Shown here in pieces: positions 42,489 to 52,200 of a DNA stretch of 64,000 bases. Made by a program: the position numbers and the translations under genes. The DNA lies in the NCBI RefSeq assembly GCF_023716465.1, contig NZ_CP092415.1, forward strand, positions 2,953,501 to 3,017,500. Reading direction: 5' to 3'. Each line of letters begins with the position of its first letter. Position 1 is the first letter of the stretch. The notes under the pieces were generated by a model that searched no databases, was not told the DNA's origin, and saw nothing but the letters and a program-made list of their open reading frames with translations. This DNA comes from Flagellimonas marinaquae. Lineage in GTDB: Bacteria; Bacteroidota; Bacteroidia; Flavobacteriales; Flavobacteriaceae.

Positions 42489-43713
42489 ACATCTGCTGCA
42501 ACAGCCCTTTTTTAAACTTTTGGGTTTTCTCTATTTGGGTGCTTACCACAGCTATTTTTGTATCGATGGCACTTAAGAAGTTAGCGATTTGGGTTTGTTC
42601 TTCTACAGAAGGTATTGCTATTTCGATTTCTTCAACATATCTAAAGTATAAATTTGAAACATTCCCGCCTTCAACACGTTTAGCCAATTGTTTTTTTAAC
42701 ATTGAATTTATGTAATAGGTCAAAAACAATCCATTTTCAGCAGTATTATATACAGAAATCATTTCGCCAATAGCTACCCCAGATAGGGGTAAATAACTAC
42801 AGTTTGCAAAATCTAAAGGGTCTTCTCCTACACGAGGTACTAATACTTCTCCACCTTTGCTAAATTTCAAATTTTCAGGCTTAACATTAGTAAAAGATTT
42901 TATTTCTTTTATTTCTTCACCATAAGTACTATATAACTCTCCATATCTAACACAAGGTGTTTCTGCATCAGGTTTAATTGTAGATTTTGGTGCCCCCTTT
43001 CCATAATAAAAGTATCCGAAATCCTTTAATTTTCCCTTTCTAATTTCATCATCTTTGAATTTTTCTAATCTTTTTTTGTAACTCAAAATTTTTTGAATCA
43101 CACCCTTCTTATAATCTTCCAACAAACATTGTTTTTGTTGTAATTGAGCTATTTTTTTATCAACAGATGAAAGAAAAGAGGCTATTTTTTGTTGTTCGGT
43201 AAGGGATGGAAAACCAATTTTAAATTCCTTAATCTGTTTGGCACTAATATGAGGAATACCCGAGCTTGTGTTTACAACATCAACATATCGATGAAATCTA
43301 CTTGAAAAAATATTCAAATAAATAAATCTAATATCAGAAGTTTTCTTTGCTCTTACTCTGGAAACCCTTTGTATTAATAGAGAACCTTCATCAGCTACGT
43401 TAATTAAAGCAACATTCTTACCAACTTTTGAACCATCCATTCCTAAGACTAAATCATTTTCTTTGAGAATGTATTTCTTCAATTTCTCAATTTCATTAGT
43501 GTAATATCTATCTATATCTTCACTGTGTCTTATATGTCCTTCGGTAATATTAATACCTCTTAGTAAAGGTGTACCTGTTTTATCTTCTGAAATATCATCC
43601 CCTTTGAAAGCATACCCTGATAATAAATCAATATGATTCTCCAATTGCTCATAATTCCATTCCCCCGAAAACTCAGCAAACCGTAATTTCGGCACCCGTT
43701 TTTGTTCTTCCAT
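42481..43713 (-). CDS. hsdS: Type I restriction specificity subunit
   Basis: 410 residues with two target-recognition halves, each ended by a conserved coiled-coil segment (LPSLTEQQKIASFLSSVDKKI... near 180-200 and IPSVEEQTQIANFLSAIDTKI... near 370-395, quoted in part). The two halves read a bipartite DNA site. It is more AT-rich than hsdM and hsdR, as usual for exchanged specificity genes. Two bases separate it from hsdM. Confidence 0.94.
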   Translation of the reverse strand: MEEQKRVPKLRFAEFSGEWNYEQLENHIDLLSGYAFKGDDISEDKTGTPLLRGINITEGHIRHSEDIDRYYTNEIEKLKKYILKENDLVLGMDGSKVGKNVALINVADEGSLLIQRVSRVRAKKTSDIRFIYLNIFSSRFHRYVDVVNTSSGIPHISAKQIKEFKIGFPSLTEQQKIASFLSSVDKKIAQLQQKQCLLEDYKKGVIQKILSYKKRLEKFKDDEIRKGKLKDFGYFYYGKGAPKSTIKPDAETPCVRYGELYSTYGEEIKEIKSFTNVKPENLKFSKGGEVLVPRVGEDPLDFANCSYLPLSGVAIGEMISVYNTAENGLFLTYYINSMLKKQLAKRVEGGNVSNLYFRYVEEIEIAIPSVEEQTQIANFLSAIDTKIAVVSTQIEKTQKFKKGLLQQMFV

Positions 43714-43715
43714 AA

Positions 43716-45278
43716 TTAAAACGGTGTTTTAAGATTAAGCTGCTTACAGAAATCGGCTATCACCGCATCGGTTTCGGCCATATCCTTTTCCAAAGCTTGT
43801 AGTTCATTGGCTACGGCATCCAAATCCACAGGTTCATCTTCCTCAAAGGAGTCCACATAGCGGGGTATGTTCAGGTTGTAATCGTTGTCGGCCACCTCGT
43901 CCAAACTCGCTACATAACTAAATTTGCCTTGGGCACTTCGGGTGCGGTAAGTATCAATAATGGCATCAATATGTGCTGCATTCAGTTTGTTTTTATTGCC
44001 ATCTTTTTCAAAACCCTGTGAGGCATCAATAAACAAAATGTCATCGTTGTGTACCCTGCATTTGCTCAACACCAAAATACAGGTGGGGATGCTGGTGCCA
44101 TAGAAGACATTGGCGGGCAAACCTATCACGGCATCCAAATAATTCAGTTCCTTTATCAGGTATTCCCTAATCGTGCCTTCGGCACTGCCCCTGAACAATA
44201 CACCATGCGGTAACACGCAGGCCATGGTGCCGTTTTCCGCCAATTGGTACAGCATATGTTGTACAAAGGCAAAATCGGCCTTACTAGTGGGGGCCAAACG
44301 CCCGTATTGGCTAAAACGCTCGTCGTTTTCGTTCAAGGGGTTATTTTTACCTTTCCATTTGGCTGAAAATGGCGGATTGGCCACAATGGCCTCAAAGCGC
44401 ATATCCAAATGTTGGGGTTGTTCCAGCGTGTCCTCCTGCCTAATGTCAAAATGCCTAAAATGGACATCGTGCAAGATCATGTTCATCCGTGCCAAATTGT
44501 AGGTAGTCCGGTTGAGTTCCTGTCCGAAAAAATCATCCACGGGCACTTCCCTGCTCACACGCAACAGCAAGGAGCCAGAGCCACAAGTGGGATCGTACAC
44601 GCTTTTAAGGCGTTTTTTGCCCGTGGTCACAATTTTGGCCAGTATCTTGGAGACTTGCTGAGGTGTATAAAACTCTCCTGCCTTTTTGCCCGCTCCACTG
44701 GCAAACTGGGAAATCAGGTACTCGTAAGCATCGCCGAGCACATCCGCCTCGGTATCTTCCAAGGCAAAGTCTATTTTATCCAAATGAAACAGCACTTTGG
44801 AGATAAGGCTGTTTCGGGCTTCGGTACTTCTGCCCAGTTTGGTGCTGTTCAGGTCCAGATCCTCAAAAAGTTTGTTGAAATCGTCCTCGCTTTCCGTACC
44901 CATGGTGCTTTGCTCAATACTGTTGAGAATGCTTTCCAGATCGGCCAGGATAAAATTGCTCTCGTTCTCGGTATTGGCATTGCCCTTTTTGGCGATGGAG
45001 CTAAAGAGTTCATCAGGTTTTAGGTAGTACCCCAATTTTAATAAGGATTCCTCTTTAATGGCCTCCAGATCGCCAGTATCGGTGACCAAAAGATAATCCT
45101 TAATTTCCTCGGTTTCCAATAACGTATTGGCGTATAGGTATTGTTTTTCGGAAAGGTATTTGTAGAAAATAAAGCCTAGAATATAATCTCTAAACTCGTC
45201 GGCATCCATTTTGCCCCTCAACTCATTGGCAATGTTCCATAATTGCGTTTCCAGCAGTTTCTTTTGTTCTTCGGACAT
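43716..45278 (-). CDS. hsdM: Type I restriction methyltransferase subunit
   Basis: 520 residues. A helical N-terminal domain (LWNIANELRGKMDADEFRDYILG) is followed by the class I methyltransferase: GEFYTPQQVS, SAM site DPTCGSGSLLL (about 228), and catalytic NPPF in VANPPFSAKW (about 299), indicating N6-adenine methylation. First gene of the operon. A TATATTTG element on the minus strand at 45320-45327 gives a leader of about 35 bases, though its -33 partner is weak. Confidence 0.95.
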   Translation of the reverse strand: MSEEQKKLLETQLWNIANELRGKMDADEFRDYILGFIFYKYLSEKQYLYANTLLETEEIKDYLLVTDTGDLEAIKEESLLKLGYYLKPDELFSSIAKKGNANTENESNFILADLESILNSIEQSTMGTESEDDFNKLFEDLDLNSTKLGRSTEARNSLISKVLFHLDKIDFALEDTEADVLGDAYEYLISQFASGAGKKAGEFYTPQQVSKILAKIVTTGKKRLKSVYDPTCGSGSLLLRVSREVPVDDFFGQELNRTTYNLARMNMILHDVHFRHFDIRQEDTLEQPQHLDMRFEAIVANPPFSAKWKGKNNPLNENDERFSQYGRLAPTSKADFAFVQHMLYQLAENGTMACVLPHGVLFRGSAEGTIREYLIKELNYLDAVIGLPANVFYGTSIPTCILVLSKCRVHNDDILFIDASQGFEKDGNKNKLNAAHIDAIIDTYRTRSAQGKFSYVASLDEVADNDYNLNIPRYVDSFEEDEPVDLDAVANELQALEKDMAETDAVIADFCKQLNLKTPF

Positions 45279-45364
45279 GAAGTGTATTTAATTTTGGGTA
45301 GGGGAAATCGTATTATTCCCAAATATATGGAAACATTCGGTTTTAAGGGTAGCCTAGGTTGTTT

Positions 45365-45405
45365 GAGTGGTGTACTCCGTTAGTTAAGGGCGGAGCCATC
45401 CACTC
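45365..45405. repeat. Two-part hairpin between the small-gene string and hsdM
   Basis: GAGTGG (45365-45370) pairs with CCACTC (45400-45405), and inside it CTCCG (45375-45379) pairs with CGGAG (45391-45395). No T-run follows in either direction. It may be a boundary or spacer structure like those in the neighbouring gene string. Confidence 0.45.
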
Positions 45406-45420
45406 GATTGGTACTATTTT

Positions 45421-46032
45421 TTATTGCTTCTTAAATGATGTAATCCAATTTGTCATATATTCAATTACATCACTAAAAGTCAATTCATATATATCTTTTG
45501 GATTATAGCCTTCTTCTTTTAAAATGTCTTCATAATCAAATTCAAATTCGTTGAATGCAAGCCACATTTCTTTATGTCTCGGAATATCATTATTTGTTGG
45601 CTTAAACCAATCTCTCACGACTTTAATAATATTCTCTGGATTGTTTTTATGAGCTTTAATATCATTTCCAGAAATATCAGAAATTACTCTTTGATATCTA
45701 TACTGTTCCTTTTCTAAAATCAGAAATTTTTTGTTTTGGTATTTCTGTGGATTTGAGAGTTTAATTCCAAAATCAATACCACATTCAAACGGCACATTGA
45801 ACCTAGGTAATTTATCCTCGGTCAAAGGTTCCATTCTTGATAAATCGTGAATTGAGAATTTAGAATCCTCCATCATTTCTTTTATTTTATGAAGTCTAAC
45901 TTCTCCTGAGTCCGAAGTTTCCGAAATGCGAGGCTTTAGTCCGATGTAGATTAAAGTAAAAAGTAAAGGCTTTAATAATTTAAAATATTCGTTATCAAAT
46001 GGACAATTGACAAATACGCTTTTTGAATCCAT
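45421..46032 (-). CDS. Conserved protein with TIR-like/nucleotide-hydrolase-like start, function unknown
   Basis: 203 residues. It begins KSVFVNCPFDNEYFKLL, the sort of first strand and loop seen in TIR and deoxyribosyltransferase-like folds, and continues with SETSDSGEVRLHKI, a SIHDLSRME segment, PRFNVPFECGIDFG with a conserved Glu, and ISDISGNDIKAH. The combination is known in a family of small conserved proteins without firm function; a nucleotide-cleaving effector is a fair guess from the fold pattern. Two bases separate it from the DUF2188 gene, suggesting a pair. Confidence 0.55.
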   Translation of the reverse strand: MDSKSVFVNCPFDNEYFKLLKPLLFTLIYIGLKPRISETSDSGEVRLHKIKEMMEDSKFSIHDLSRMEPLTEDKLPRFNVPFECGIDFGIKLSNPQKYQNKKFLILEKEQYRYQRVISDISGNDIKAHKNNPENIIKVVRDWFKPTNNDIPRHKEMWLAFNEFEFDYEDILKEEGYNPKDIYELTFSDVIEYMTNWITSFKKQ

Positions 46033-46034
46033 AT

Positions 46035-46286
46035 TTATCTTTTCTTTTTATTGGATTGGATAGTTCCGTCCTTCTTGTGTACGACTATTCTTTCTGCACT
46101 TTTCACATTTTTAGCAGCTTTTATAGCGCCTTCTTTCGTAGGTCTTACGGCTGTTGACCTTGTTGCACCTTCCTTTTTAACAGACCATCCATCTTTGCTA
46201 GGAACAACGTGGACTCTGTTGCTATTTGACGAAGCAGCTTTGGTAAACTTCCCAGTTAACTTACTTCTATCGGTTTTTTTTGCCAT
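46035..46286 (-). CDS. DUF2188 small protein
   Basis: 83 residues, basic, with the DUF2188 pattern VHVVPSKDGWSVKKEGATRS, PTKEGAIKAAKNV and RIVVHKKDGTIQ, a short beta-alpha-beta unit. Function unknown. It is transcribed just before the TIR-like gene and may be its partner or inhibitor. Confidence 0.8.
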   Translation of the reverse strand: MAKKTDRSKLTGKFTKAASSNSNRVHVVPSKDGWSVKKEGATRSTAVRPTKEGAIKAAKNVKSAERIVVHKKDGTIQSNKKKR

Positions 46287-46457
46287 AAATCCATTTTTAA
46301 ATTACTGCCAATTTGTTTATATCCCCAACTTTCCTTGGCATTTACCACCAATTCGTGTAGCCTTATCCATTATTCTAAAATGCGAAGCATAGTTCCCGCT
46401 GTTCAAGGGCTTGTGTACGTGTCTGCTGAAGGAGGAAAGGTTATTGTTGGTCGTTTT

Positions 46458-47084
46458 TTAGTATTCAAATTTTTTCATTTCAGTTCGTATTTGCATTATT
46501 TGCTTTTGTAACTCATTATCAAATACGTGATATCCATCTGCTATGTTTTTCATTGCGGCTCCCATAAACCTCTCTGCATTCAAATAAATATCGTAAGCTT
46601 CTTTTTCGTGTTTAGTTCCTTTATAATTTAAATATTGATGAAAGGTTTTTTCAACATTGTCAGAATAAGGCCCTAATGAATTTAGTGTGTCATAAAAGTT
46701 TGAAATGATTTGATTTTTAGAAAAGTCTGACTGCAAATCAAAATAGAGACTAATAGCATTTGCAATACTAAATGAGGCGTTATTTGCCAAAGCAATCTTT
46801 TCGTCAATTTGATTGAGCAGATTTTCATTCAATTGTTTTCCTACATCAGTTTCATATTCTTCATATCGACCATACAAAACCATAAGTTGTGATAATGCAT
46901 CTGAAAACAAACTATATTGCATCACAGCAGCTTCGGCTGCTGATAATTTTTTCAAAAAGAATTGTTTCTCCAATTCATATTTGTGCTCTTTGCTTTTTTG
47001 AAATATTTCCAAACCTTTACTGATTACAACTGTCAAAATCGAACCAATTAGTCCACCAAGAGCTCCAATTAAATAATTATCCAT
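46458..47084 (-). CDS. Membrane-anchored helical protein, unknown
   Basis: 208 residues with one N-terminal transmembrane helix (about 5-22, LIGALGGLIGSILTVVISKG) and a long cytosolic helical part. No family is recognised. It is isolated by spacers of about 170 bases (before DUF2188) and 155 bases (from the next gene upstream), consistent with a separately acquired unit. Confidence 0.65.
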   Translation of the reverse strand: MDNYLIGALGGLIGSILTVVISKGLEIFQKSKEHKYELEKQFFLKKLSAAEAAVMQYSLFSDALSQLMVLYGRYEEYETDVGKQLNENLLNQIDEKIALANNASFSIANAISLYFDLQSDFSKNQIISNFYDTLNSLGPYSDNVEKTFHQYLNYKGTKHEKEAYDIYLNAERFMGAAMKNIADGYHVFDNELQKQIMQIRTEMKKFEY

Positions 47085-47115
47085 TTCTTTTGTTCAAATT
47101 ACTCCAATTGTTAGG

Positions 47116-47220
47116 CTGTGAGTAGTTGCGTGATTTAGTCCGAAACTTTGCATGTACGCACCAAACTGAAAATCCTTGAGGTTTTTTATAAGTAGGTGTC
47201 AACACGCAATTACTTCATAG
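47116..47220. repeat. Palindromic spacer element with 17-18-base arms
   Basis: CTGTGAGTAGTTGCGTG (47116-47132) is complementary, with two mismatches and one bulge, to CACGCAATTACTTCATAG (47203-47220). The loop of about 70 bases has smaller pairings. GTTAGGC lies just outside the left arm and GTTGGGC just outside the right arm. It resembles the folded attC-like spacers seen between small genes in Flavobacteriia. Confidence 0.55.
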
Positions 47221-47228
47221 GAGCCATT

Positions 47229-47238
47229 GTTGGGCACA
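47229..47238. repeat. Inverted boundary repeat GTTGGGCACA, copy 1
   Basis: Exact inverted match to TGTGCCCAAC at 48024-48033. The pair brackets exactly the two-gene unit 47240-48012. GTTGGGC fits the integron core GTTRRRY and its complement fits RYYYAAC. Confidence 0.55.
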
Positions 47239-47239
47239 G

Positions 47240-47599
47240 TTATTTGTTTTTTGATAATTCCCAATCATCAATTTTCACTAGTACAATTCCATATTTATCA
47301 TCGGTGAAAATAGGTTCTTCAAGTCCCCAATATATCCAATATATAGTTGTGCCATCAGAATTTTCTTTTGAGCTGTTAGTTCCATTTTTAGTATAAACTA
47401 CTATCTTATCTCCAGCTTTAACCTTTTTTGGTGCGAACCAATATGCAGATTTGGCTTTATTATAAAAACCTCCAGAAGAACCAAAGCTTGTTCTAAAGAG
47501 TTGATAAAATTTGAGTTCACAATCTTTAACCACATTAAATCCGATTCGTTCTTCTTTCAAAACTCCACGGTCGCTTATTCCAGATATTTTTAGCTCCAT
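47240..47599 (-). CDS. Unknown beta-rich protein, 119 residues
   Basis: Start ATG 47599, which overlaps the stop of the gene before it (47590-47592), so the two are coupled. The protein is strand-rich with many aromatic residues (KAKSAYWFAPKKVKAGDKIVVYTKNG; TTIYWIYWGLEEPIF; YGIVLVKIDDWEL) and no Cys/His clusters. No family is recognised. It shares its bracketed unit with the membrane protein upstream. Confidence 0.6.
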   Translation of the reverse strand: MELKISGISDRGVLKEERIGFNVVKDCELKFYQLFRTSFGSSGGFYNKAKSAYWFAPKKVKAGDKIVVYTKNGTNSSKENSDGTTIYWIYWGLEEPIFTDDKYGIVLVKIDDWELSKNK

Positions 47600-48012
47600 T
47601 TTTTTACAAGTTTTGATAAAATTCCACCTACAATTAAAACTCCCCCAGAAACCAAGAATATCCAACCTTTTTTGTCAATTTCAAAAAGAGATGCTAAACC
47701 AATTAGTCCTGAACCAATAGCTAGGCAAAAGCTATATAGGACTTCTAGAGAATTATGCGTTTTCAATTTTTCTTCAAGAACAGCTTTTTCTTTATCTACT
47801 TTATGAAATTTTGATTCTGTTAGCTGTAATTCTGAAACTTGTATTTCAAGCTTATCTATTTCACTGATAAGTAATTTTTGAACTGCTGGATTAGACAAGT
47901 CCTCATCAGCTAGTTCTCTTCGTAGTTTGGAATAAGGTCTTCCAGGGACATAGCTCGAGGACTCCTCTTCTGCGCCCTTGCCTGTGTCTTTTTCTATTTC
48001 AGGTTCTTTCAT
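47590..48012 (-). CDS. Membrane protein with coiled coil, 140 residues
   Basis: An acidic N-terminus is followed by a coiled coil (about 45-85, ISEIDKLEIQVSELQL...) and two C-terminal membrane helices (about 88-107 and 115-133). No family recognised. The start is 12 bases inside the boundary repeat at 48024-48033. Confidence 0.6.
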   Translation of the reverse strand: MKEPEIEKDTGKGAEEESSSYVPGRPYSKLRRELADEDLSNPAVQKLLISEIDKLEIQVSELQLTESKFHKVDKEKAVLEEKLKTHNSLEVLYSFCLAIGSGLIGLASLFEIDKKGWIFLVSGGVLIVGGILSKLVKKWS

Positions 48013-48023
48013 TTTTTCCTAAT

Positions 48024-48033
48024 TGTGCCCAAC
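48024..48033. repeat. Inverted boundary repeat TGTGCCCAAC, copy 2
   Basis: Exact complement of 47229-47238. The spacer to its right (48034-48244) also contains AATGCAAAGCATAG (48102-48115), which matches 13 of 14 bases at 46379-46392 in the spacer upstream of DUF2188. Confidence 0.55.
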
Positions 48034-48244
48034 TTGTATATATACTGAATTTTCTTACGCATACTGCCAAAGAGGCTTGCTATACCCAAGTTTTGTAATT
48101 GAATGCAAAGCATAGCCTTATTGTCGTTCAATAAAGTTTTGGGGGAGATGACGATAAATGTAAGAATTTTCTAAGACAAGAAAATGTCGAATTCTGTAAG
48201 GAAATTTAAAAAAGAGAAAATCAATAAGTTGAAGGAAGCCAGAA

Positions 48245-48499
48245 TTATTGATTTTTAAATGAGTCTGACGCAAAAAAATCTTTTAGGCTTATATTAACCA
48301 TTCTGCAAAACCTACTGATTGTGTGTATTGAAACTCCTCGGTTATCATTAACACTTTCCCACCTGTTTAAAGTTTGCCTTTCTAAATCATTATTTTCTGC
48401 AAACCTTTTTTGATTAGGGTCAGCATTTATGCGCAATTCCTTGATTCTATGCGCAATTTTATTGTTCAATGCAATATCCTCTGGTTTTAGCTTACCCAT
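48245..48499 (-). CDS. XRE-type helix-turn-helix regulator
   Basis: 84 residues. HTH spans about 15-75: IAHRIKELRINADPNQKRFAEN, DLERQTLNRWES (recognition part) and VSIHTISRFCRMVNISLKDFF. It is likely a dimeric repressor at the head of the minus-strand small-gene string. The 231-base spacer to the next gene leaves its target uncertain. Confidence 0.82.
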   Translation of the reverse strand: MGKLKPEDIALNNKIAHRIKELRINADPNQKRFAENNDLERQTLNRWESVNDNRGVSIHTISRFCRMVNISLKDFFASDSFKNQ

Positions 48500-48539
48500 A
48501 TTGCAATTTTCATTTAATTGTAAAAAAATATGTAGGCCA

Positions 48540-48572
48540 TTTGGTTTACATTTTTATATTTCGTTATATTTG
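48540..48572 (+). promoter_or_regulatory. Bacteroidota-type promoter, plus strand
   Basis: TTTG (48540-48543), 21 bases, TATATTTG (48565-48572): a full match to the consensus spacing. It points into a stretch without a convincing gene. A second -7-like TACATTTG is at 48585-48592. Confidence 0.5.
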
Positions 48573-49215
48573 GAACTGAATACATACATTTGCGATTCTT
48601 CGTTTAGAACATATTTGAAGCTTTCGCTTAGAGTCCTTAAATAGAAAACTGGTAATTTTTGCAACAGGACAATAAGCAGATTGCTCACGACCCGGGCGTG
48701 GGCTCTCTTATCGTTGCACGGTATCACCAGTACCTCTATTTAGATAAGTTGAGTCCCGCGCCTTTTTTTGGTGTATTGGTTCATTGCAACTTTCTTCTTA
48801 GCGTTTGGTTTCTTTGGTCCTTTCGGAGCATCGCCCAACCAACTGGGTTATGGGAAACATTTGGCAACTTTTTTCTGTGGGATTCACACCGTGTTTTTGT
48901 TCCATTTTTGGGGCCGCGCACTCGGTGTTTGATATCCTGTTTAGAAAGAAGCCAAAGAATCCCGTCTAATCCTTGGGCCACGGTTGTGGGATACACGTTG
49001 CACATTTTTCCGGTTCACGATATCCTTTTGTCCCACAATCAACGACTACACTTTTAGGGCAATCGGCCCAATCACGAAACCATGGTCTTTTTTGGTTTAG
49101 GAATCCTATTTCCGAGAGCGTTTGCTCCTTGGACAGGATGGCCTATGTCCGAACCTAAATGCCCTAAGGTAAGTTACGACATTGTCGGGACTTCGGGGGC
49201 AGTGCAAACAAAAAA
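48573..49215. other. Non-coding stretch upstream of the susC gene
   Basis: No protein family is recognisable in either direction. It contains an 8-bp inverted repeat TTGTGGGA (48984-48991) / TCCCACAA (49031-49038). It may be a junction between the minus-strand island and the SusC cargo, or a long leader or small RNA from the promoter at 48540-48572. Confidence 0.4.
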
Positions 49216-49245
49216 CCTCCGGACAGGGTAGCAATTGTCCAGAGG
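49216..49245 (+). promoter_or_regulatory. Leader hairpin before susC
   Basis: CCTC-GGACA (49216-49225) pairs with TGTCC-GAGG (49236-49245) about 48 bases before the susC start. A leader attenuator or mRNA-stability element is possible. Confidence 0.4.
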
Positions 49246-49292
49246 CACGATTCAATTCTAACTAACTGTTAAAAATCAAACAACTCAAAATT

Positions 49293-52200
49293 ATGAAGAT
49301 ACTATGGATAGATGCGAACAGAATTTCCCTGTTCCTGATCATCAACATGCTGCTGGCTCTGTGGCCATCAGAAACCTTGGAGGCCGCACTGGCCTCGCCT
49401 CCCCAAGCTACTGTTACCGGTGCCGTTACGGATGCTGACGGAAACCCGCTCGTCGGGGTAGGTGTTCAAGTGGTGAATACCCAACGGGGCACGATTACGG
49501 ATATGGATGGTTCGTTTACCATTCAAGCCAATCCTGAAGATACTCTATACTTTTCAATCATTGGCTTTAAGCCCTTGAAAGTTGGCATCAAGGCTAGGAA
49601 TGTGGTCAACGTCCAAATGGAGGAAGATGTCACCCAATTGGGGGAAGTAGTGCTCAATGCGGGTTACTATACCGTTTCCAAGCGGGAACGTTCCGGGAAC
49701 ATTGCCACAATCAAGGCTGAAATGATGGAAAAGCAGCCCGTGGGCAATCCCTTGGCCGCCATGCAAGGGCAGTTGTCCGGGGTCAATATCGTGCAGAACA
49801 CCGGGGTGCCCGGTGGGGGCTTTACCATCGATATCCGTGGCAGGAACTTTATCAATGGGGCTTCCGATCCCCTTTTCATCGTGGACGGGGTGCCCATCAG
49901 TTCACAGTCCTTGGGGTCCAACGATGTTTCTGGGCAGATATTGGGCGGGAACACCAGTCCGCTGAATGCCATCAACCCCAACGACATTGAGAGCATAGAG
50001 GTGCTCAAGGATGCCGATGCCACCGCCATTTATGGGTCCCGTGGGGCCAATGGGGTGGTCTTGATCACCACCAAAAAGGGTCGGGTCGGGGAGACCCGTT
50101 TCAATGCCCAAATGAGCTCTTCGCTGGGAAGGGTCACGAATTTTCTGGATTTGTTGAATACCCAACAATATTTGGAACTTCGCCGTGAGGGCGTGGTCAA
50201 TGATGGTTTTGGGGATTTTTTGGATAATCCCGCCTTTGATTTTGCATGGCCCGATATCAAGACTTGGGACAATGACCGGTATACCGATTGGCAGGACGAG
50301 CTGATCGGGCGAACGGCCTATCGGAACAATCTGCAATTGTCCGTTTCCGGGGGCAGTGAACGCACCCAGTTCCTGATTAGTGGTTCCTACCTAAAGGAGA
50401 CCACGGTATTCCCCGGGGATGCCAATTATAAAAAGGCCAATGTGAACAGCAATATTTCGCATCAATCGGATAATGGGCGTTTCAAGATCAATCTGTCCAC
50501 GCTCTATACCCGAGAGGACAATCTGATGCCTCGGTCGGACCTGACCAACGTGGCCTATACCCTGGAGCCCAATGCCCCTGAAATCTATGATGGGGAAGGA
50601 AACCTCAATTGGGAGGACAATACCTTTGACAATCCCTATGCCGCACTTGAGGAACAGTATGGGCAGGCGAGCCATACGCTGATTTCCAATGCTTTGTTGT
50701 CCTATGCCTTGCTGCCCGATCTTGAGGTCAGGACGAGTTTGGGCTACAATCGGTATCAATTGGATTCCTACCGTACCTTGCCCAGTTCCGCAGTGAACCC
50801 TGGACGTGGGTTGACGCCACAGACCTATTCTTCTTTGACGCTGAATTCGGCAGATCGTGAATCCTGGATCGTGGAGCCCCAGATCAGTTGGAAGCCCAGA
50901 TGGAACACCTTCGATGTAGAGGTGTTGTTGGGGTCTACCTTTCAAAAGGAGACCGCCCAGCAGTTTGTGCAACGGGGGACCGGATATCCCAATGACCTGT
51001 TGATCCAAAACCTTGCTGCGGCCAGTACCGTGGAGGTATTGGGGGACACCGATAGCGAATATGCCTATACGGCTGTGTTCGGTAGGGTCAACGTCAACTT
51101 CTTGGACCGTTATATCCTGAACCTGACGGGTAGGCGTGACGGTTCTTCCCGATTTGGGCCGGGCAGGCAGTTCGGCAATTTTGGGGCCATTGGATTGGCC
51201 TGGTTGTTTTCGGAGGAAAAGCTTTTTGCCAATAGCCCTTTGTTGAGCTTTGGGAAGCTTCGTGGCAGCTATGGGACCACGGGCAGTGACAATATCGGGG
51301 ATTACCGCTTTCTGGACACCTATGATGTGACGGGTTTTGATTACAACGGTATCAGCATTTTGGAGCCCACGGGCATTTTCAATCCCTTGTTCGGATGGGA
51401 GTCGAACACAAAATTGGAAGTGGGTCTGGAACTGGGATTCTTTCGTGATAGGTTGCGATTGGAGACCTCCTTTTTTCGGAACCGCTCCAGCAACCAGTTG
51501 ATCGGTATCCCCTTGGCAGCGACAACTGGTTTTTCGGAACTGACCGGAAATTTTGATGCCACGGTTGAGAATACCGGGGTGGAGGTAGATTTCAATGCGA
51601 TGATGTTCCAAGGAAAGGATTTTGGATGGTCCACCCGCTTTACCTTGACGGTCCCCAAAAATAAACTGTTGGCCTTTGATGGTCTGGAAGATTCCACCTT
51701 TGCCGATCGCTACATCATCGGGGAGCCCTTGACCATCGTTCGATTGTACGAATCCCTTGGGGTGGACCCTGAAACGGGCATCTACCAATTCGAGGACTTC
51801 AACGGGGACGGGGAGATCACCAGTCTTGGCGACCGGGAGTGGTTGGAGGACCTTGCCCCGGAATTCTACGGGGGTTTTGGGCAAAATATCCGATGGGGCA
51901 ATTTGGGGCTGGATTTCTTTTTCCAGTTCAAGAAACAAAAGGCCTATAATGAGCTCCGGGCGTTTGCGGTGCCAGGAGCGCGCAGGAACCTGCCCATCCG
52001 TTTGTTGGATCGATGGCAAGAGCCGGGTGATGAGGCCACCGTACAATTGGCCTCTGCCGGACTTGCTCCCGGGGAGGACACGGGAGCACTGCAGTCCAGG
52101 AGCAATGCGGCGGTATCGGATGCATCCTTCATCCGTCTTAGGAACATCACCCTCAATTATAGGATCCCCAATCTGGGCAATCGCTTGGACATCAATGTAT

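Noticed and set aside
44409..45023. 204-codon plus-strand frame opposite hsdM
   Set aside because: Shadow of hsdM; no supporting motif.
46287..46457. Spacer tested as a full attC site
   Set aside because: It shares AATGC-AAGCATAG with the 48.1 kb spacer, but neither GTTRRRY nor RYYYAAC fits exactly at its ends.
48659..49057. 132-codon plus-strand frame in the gap before susC
   Set aside because: Composition is low in charged residues and rich in Trp, Phe, Leu and Cys as in translated non-coding DNA, and no family is recognised; a competing minus-strand frame (48781-49005) looks equally random.
50391..52046. Long open frame (551 codons) on the minus strand opposite susC
   Set aside because: It mirrors the codon pattern of susC, has no recognisable domain, and susC itself has every expected motif.
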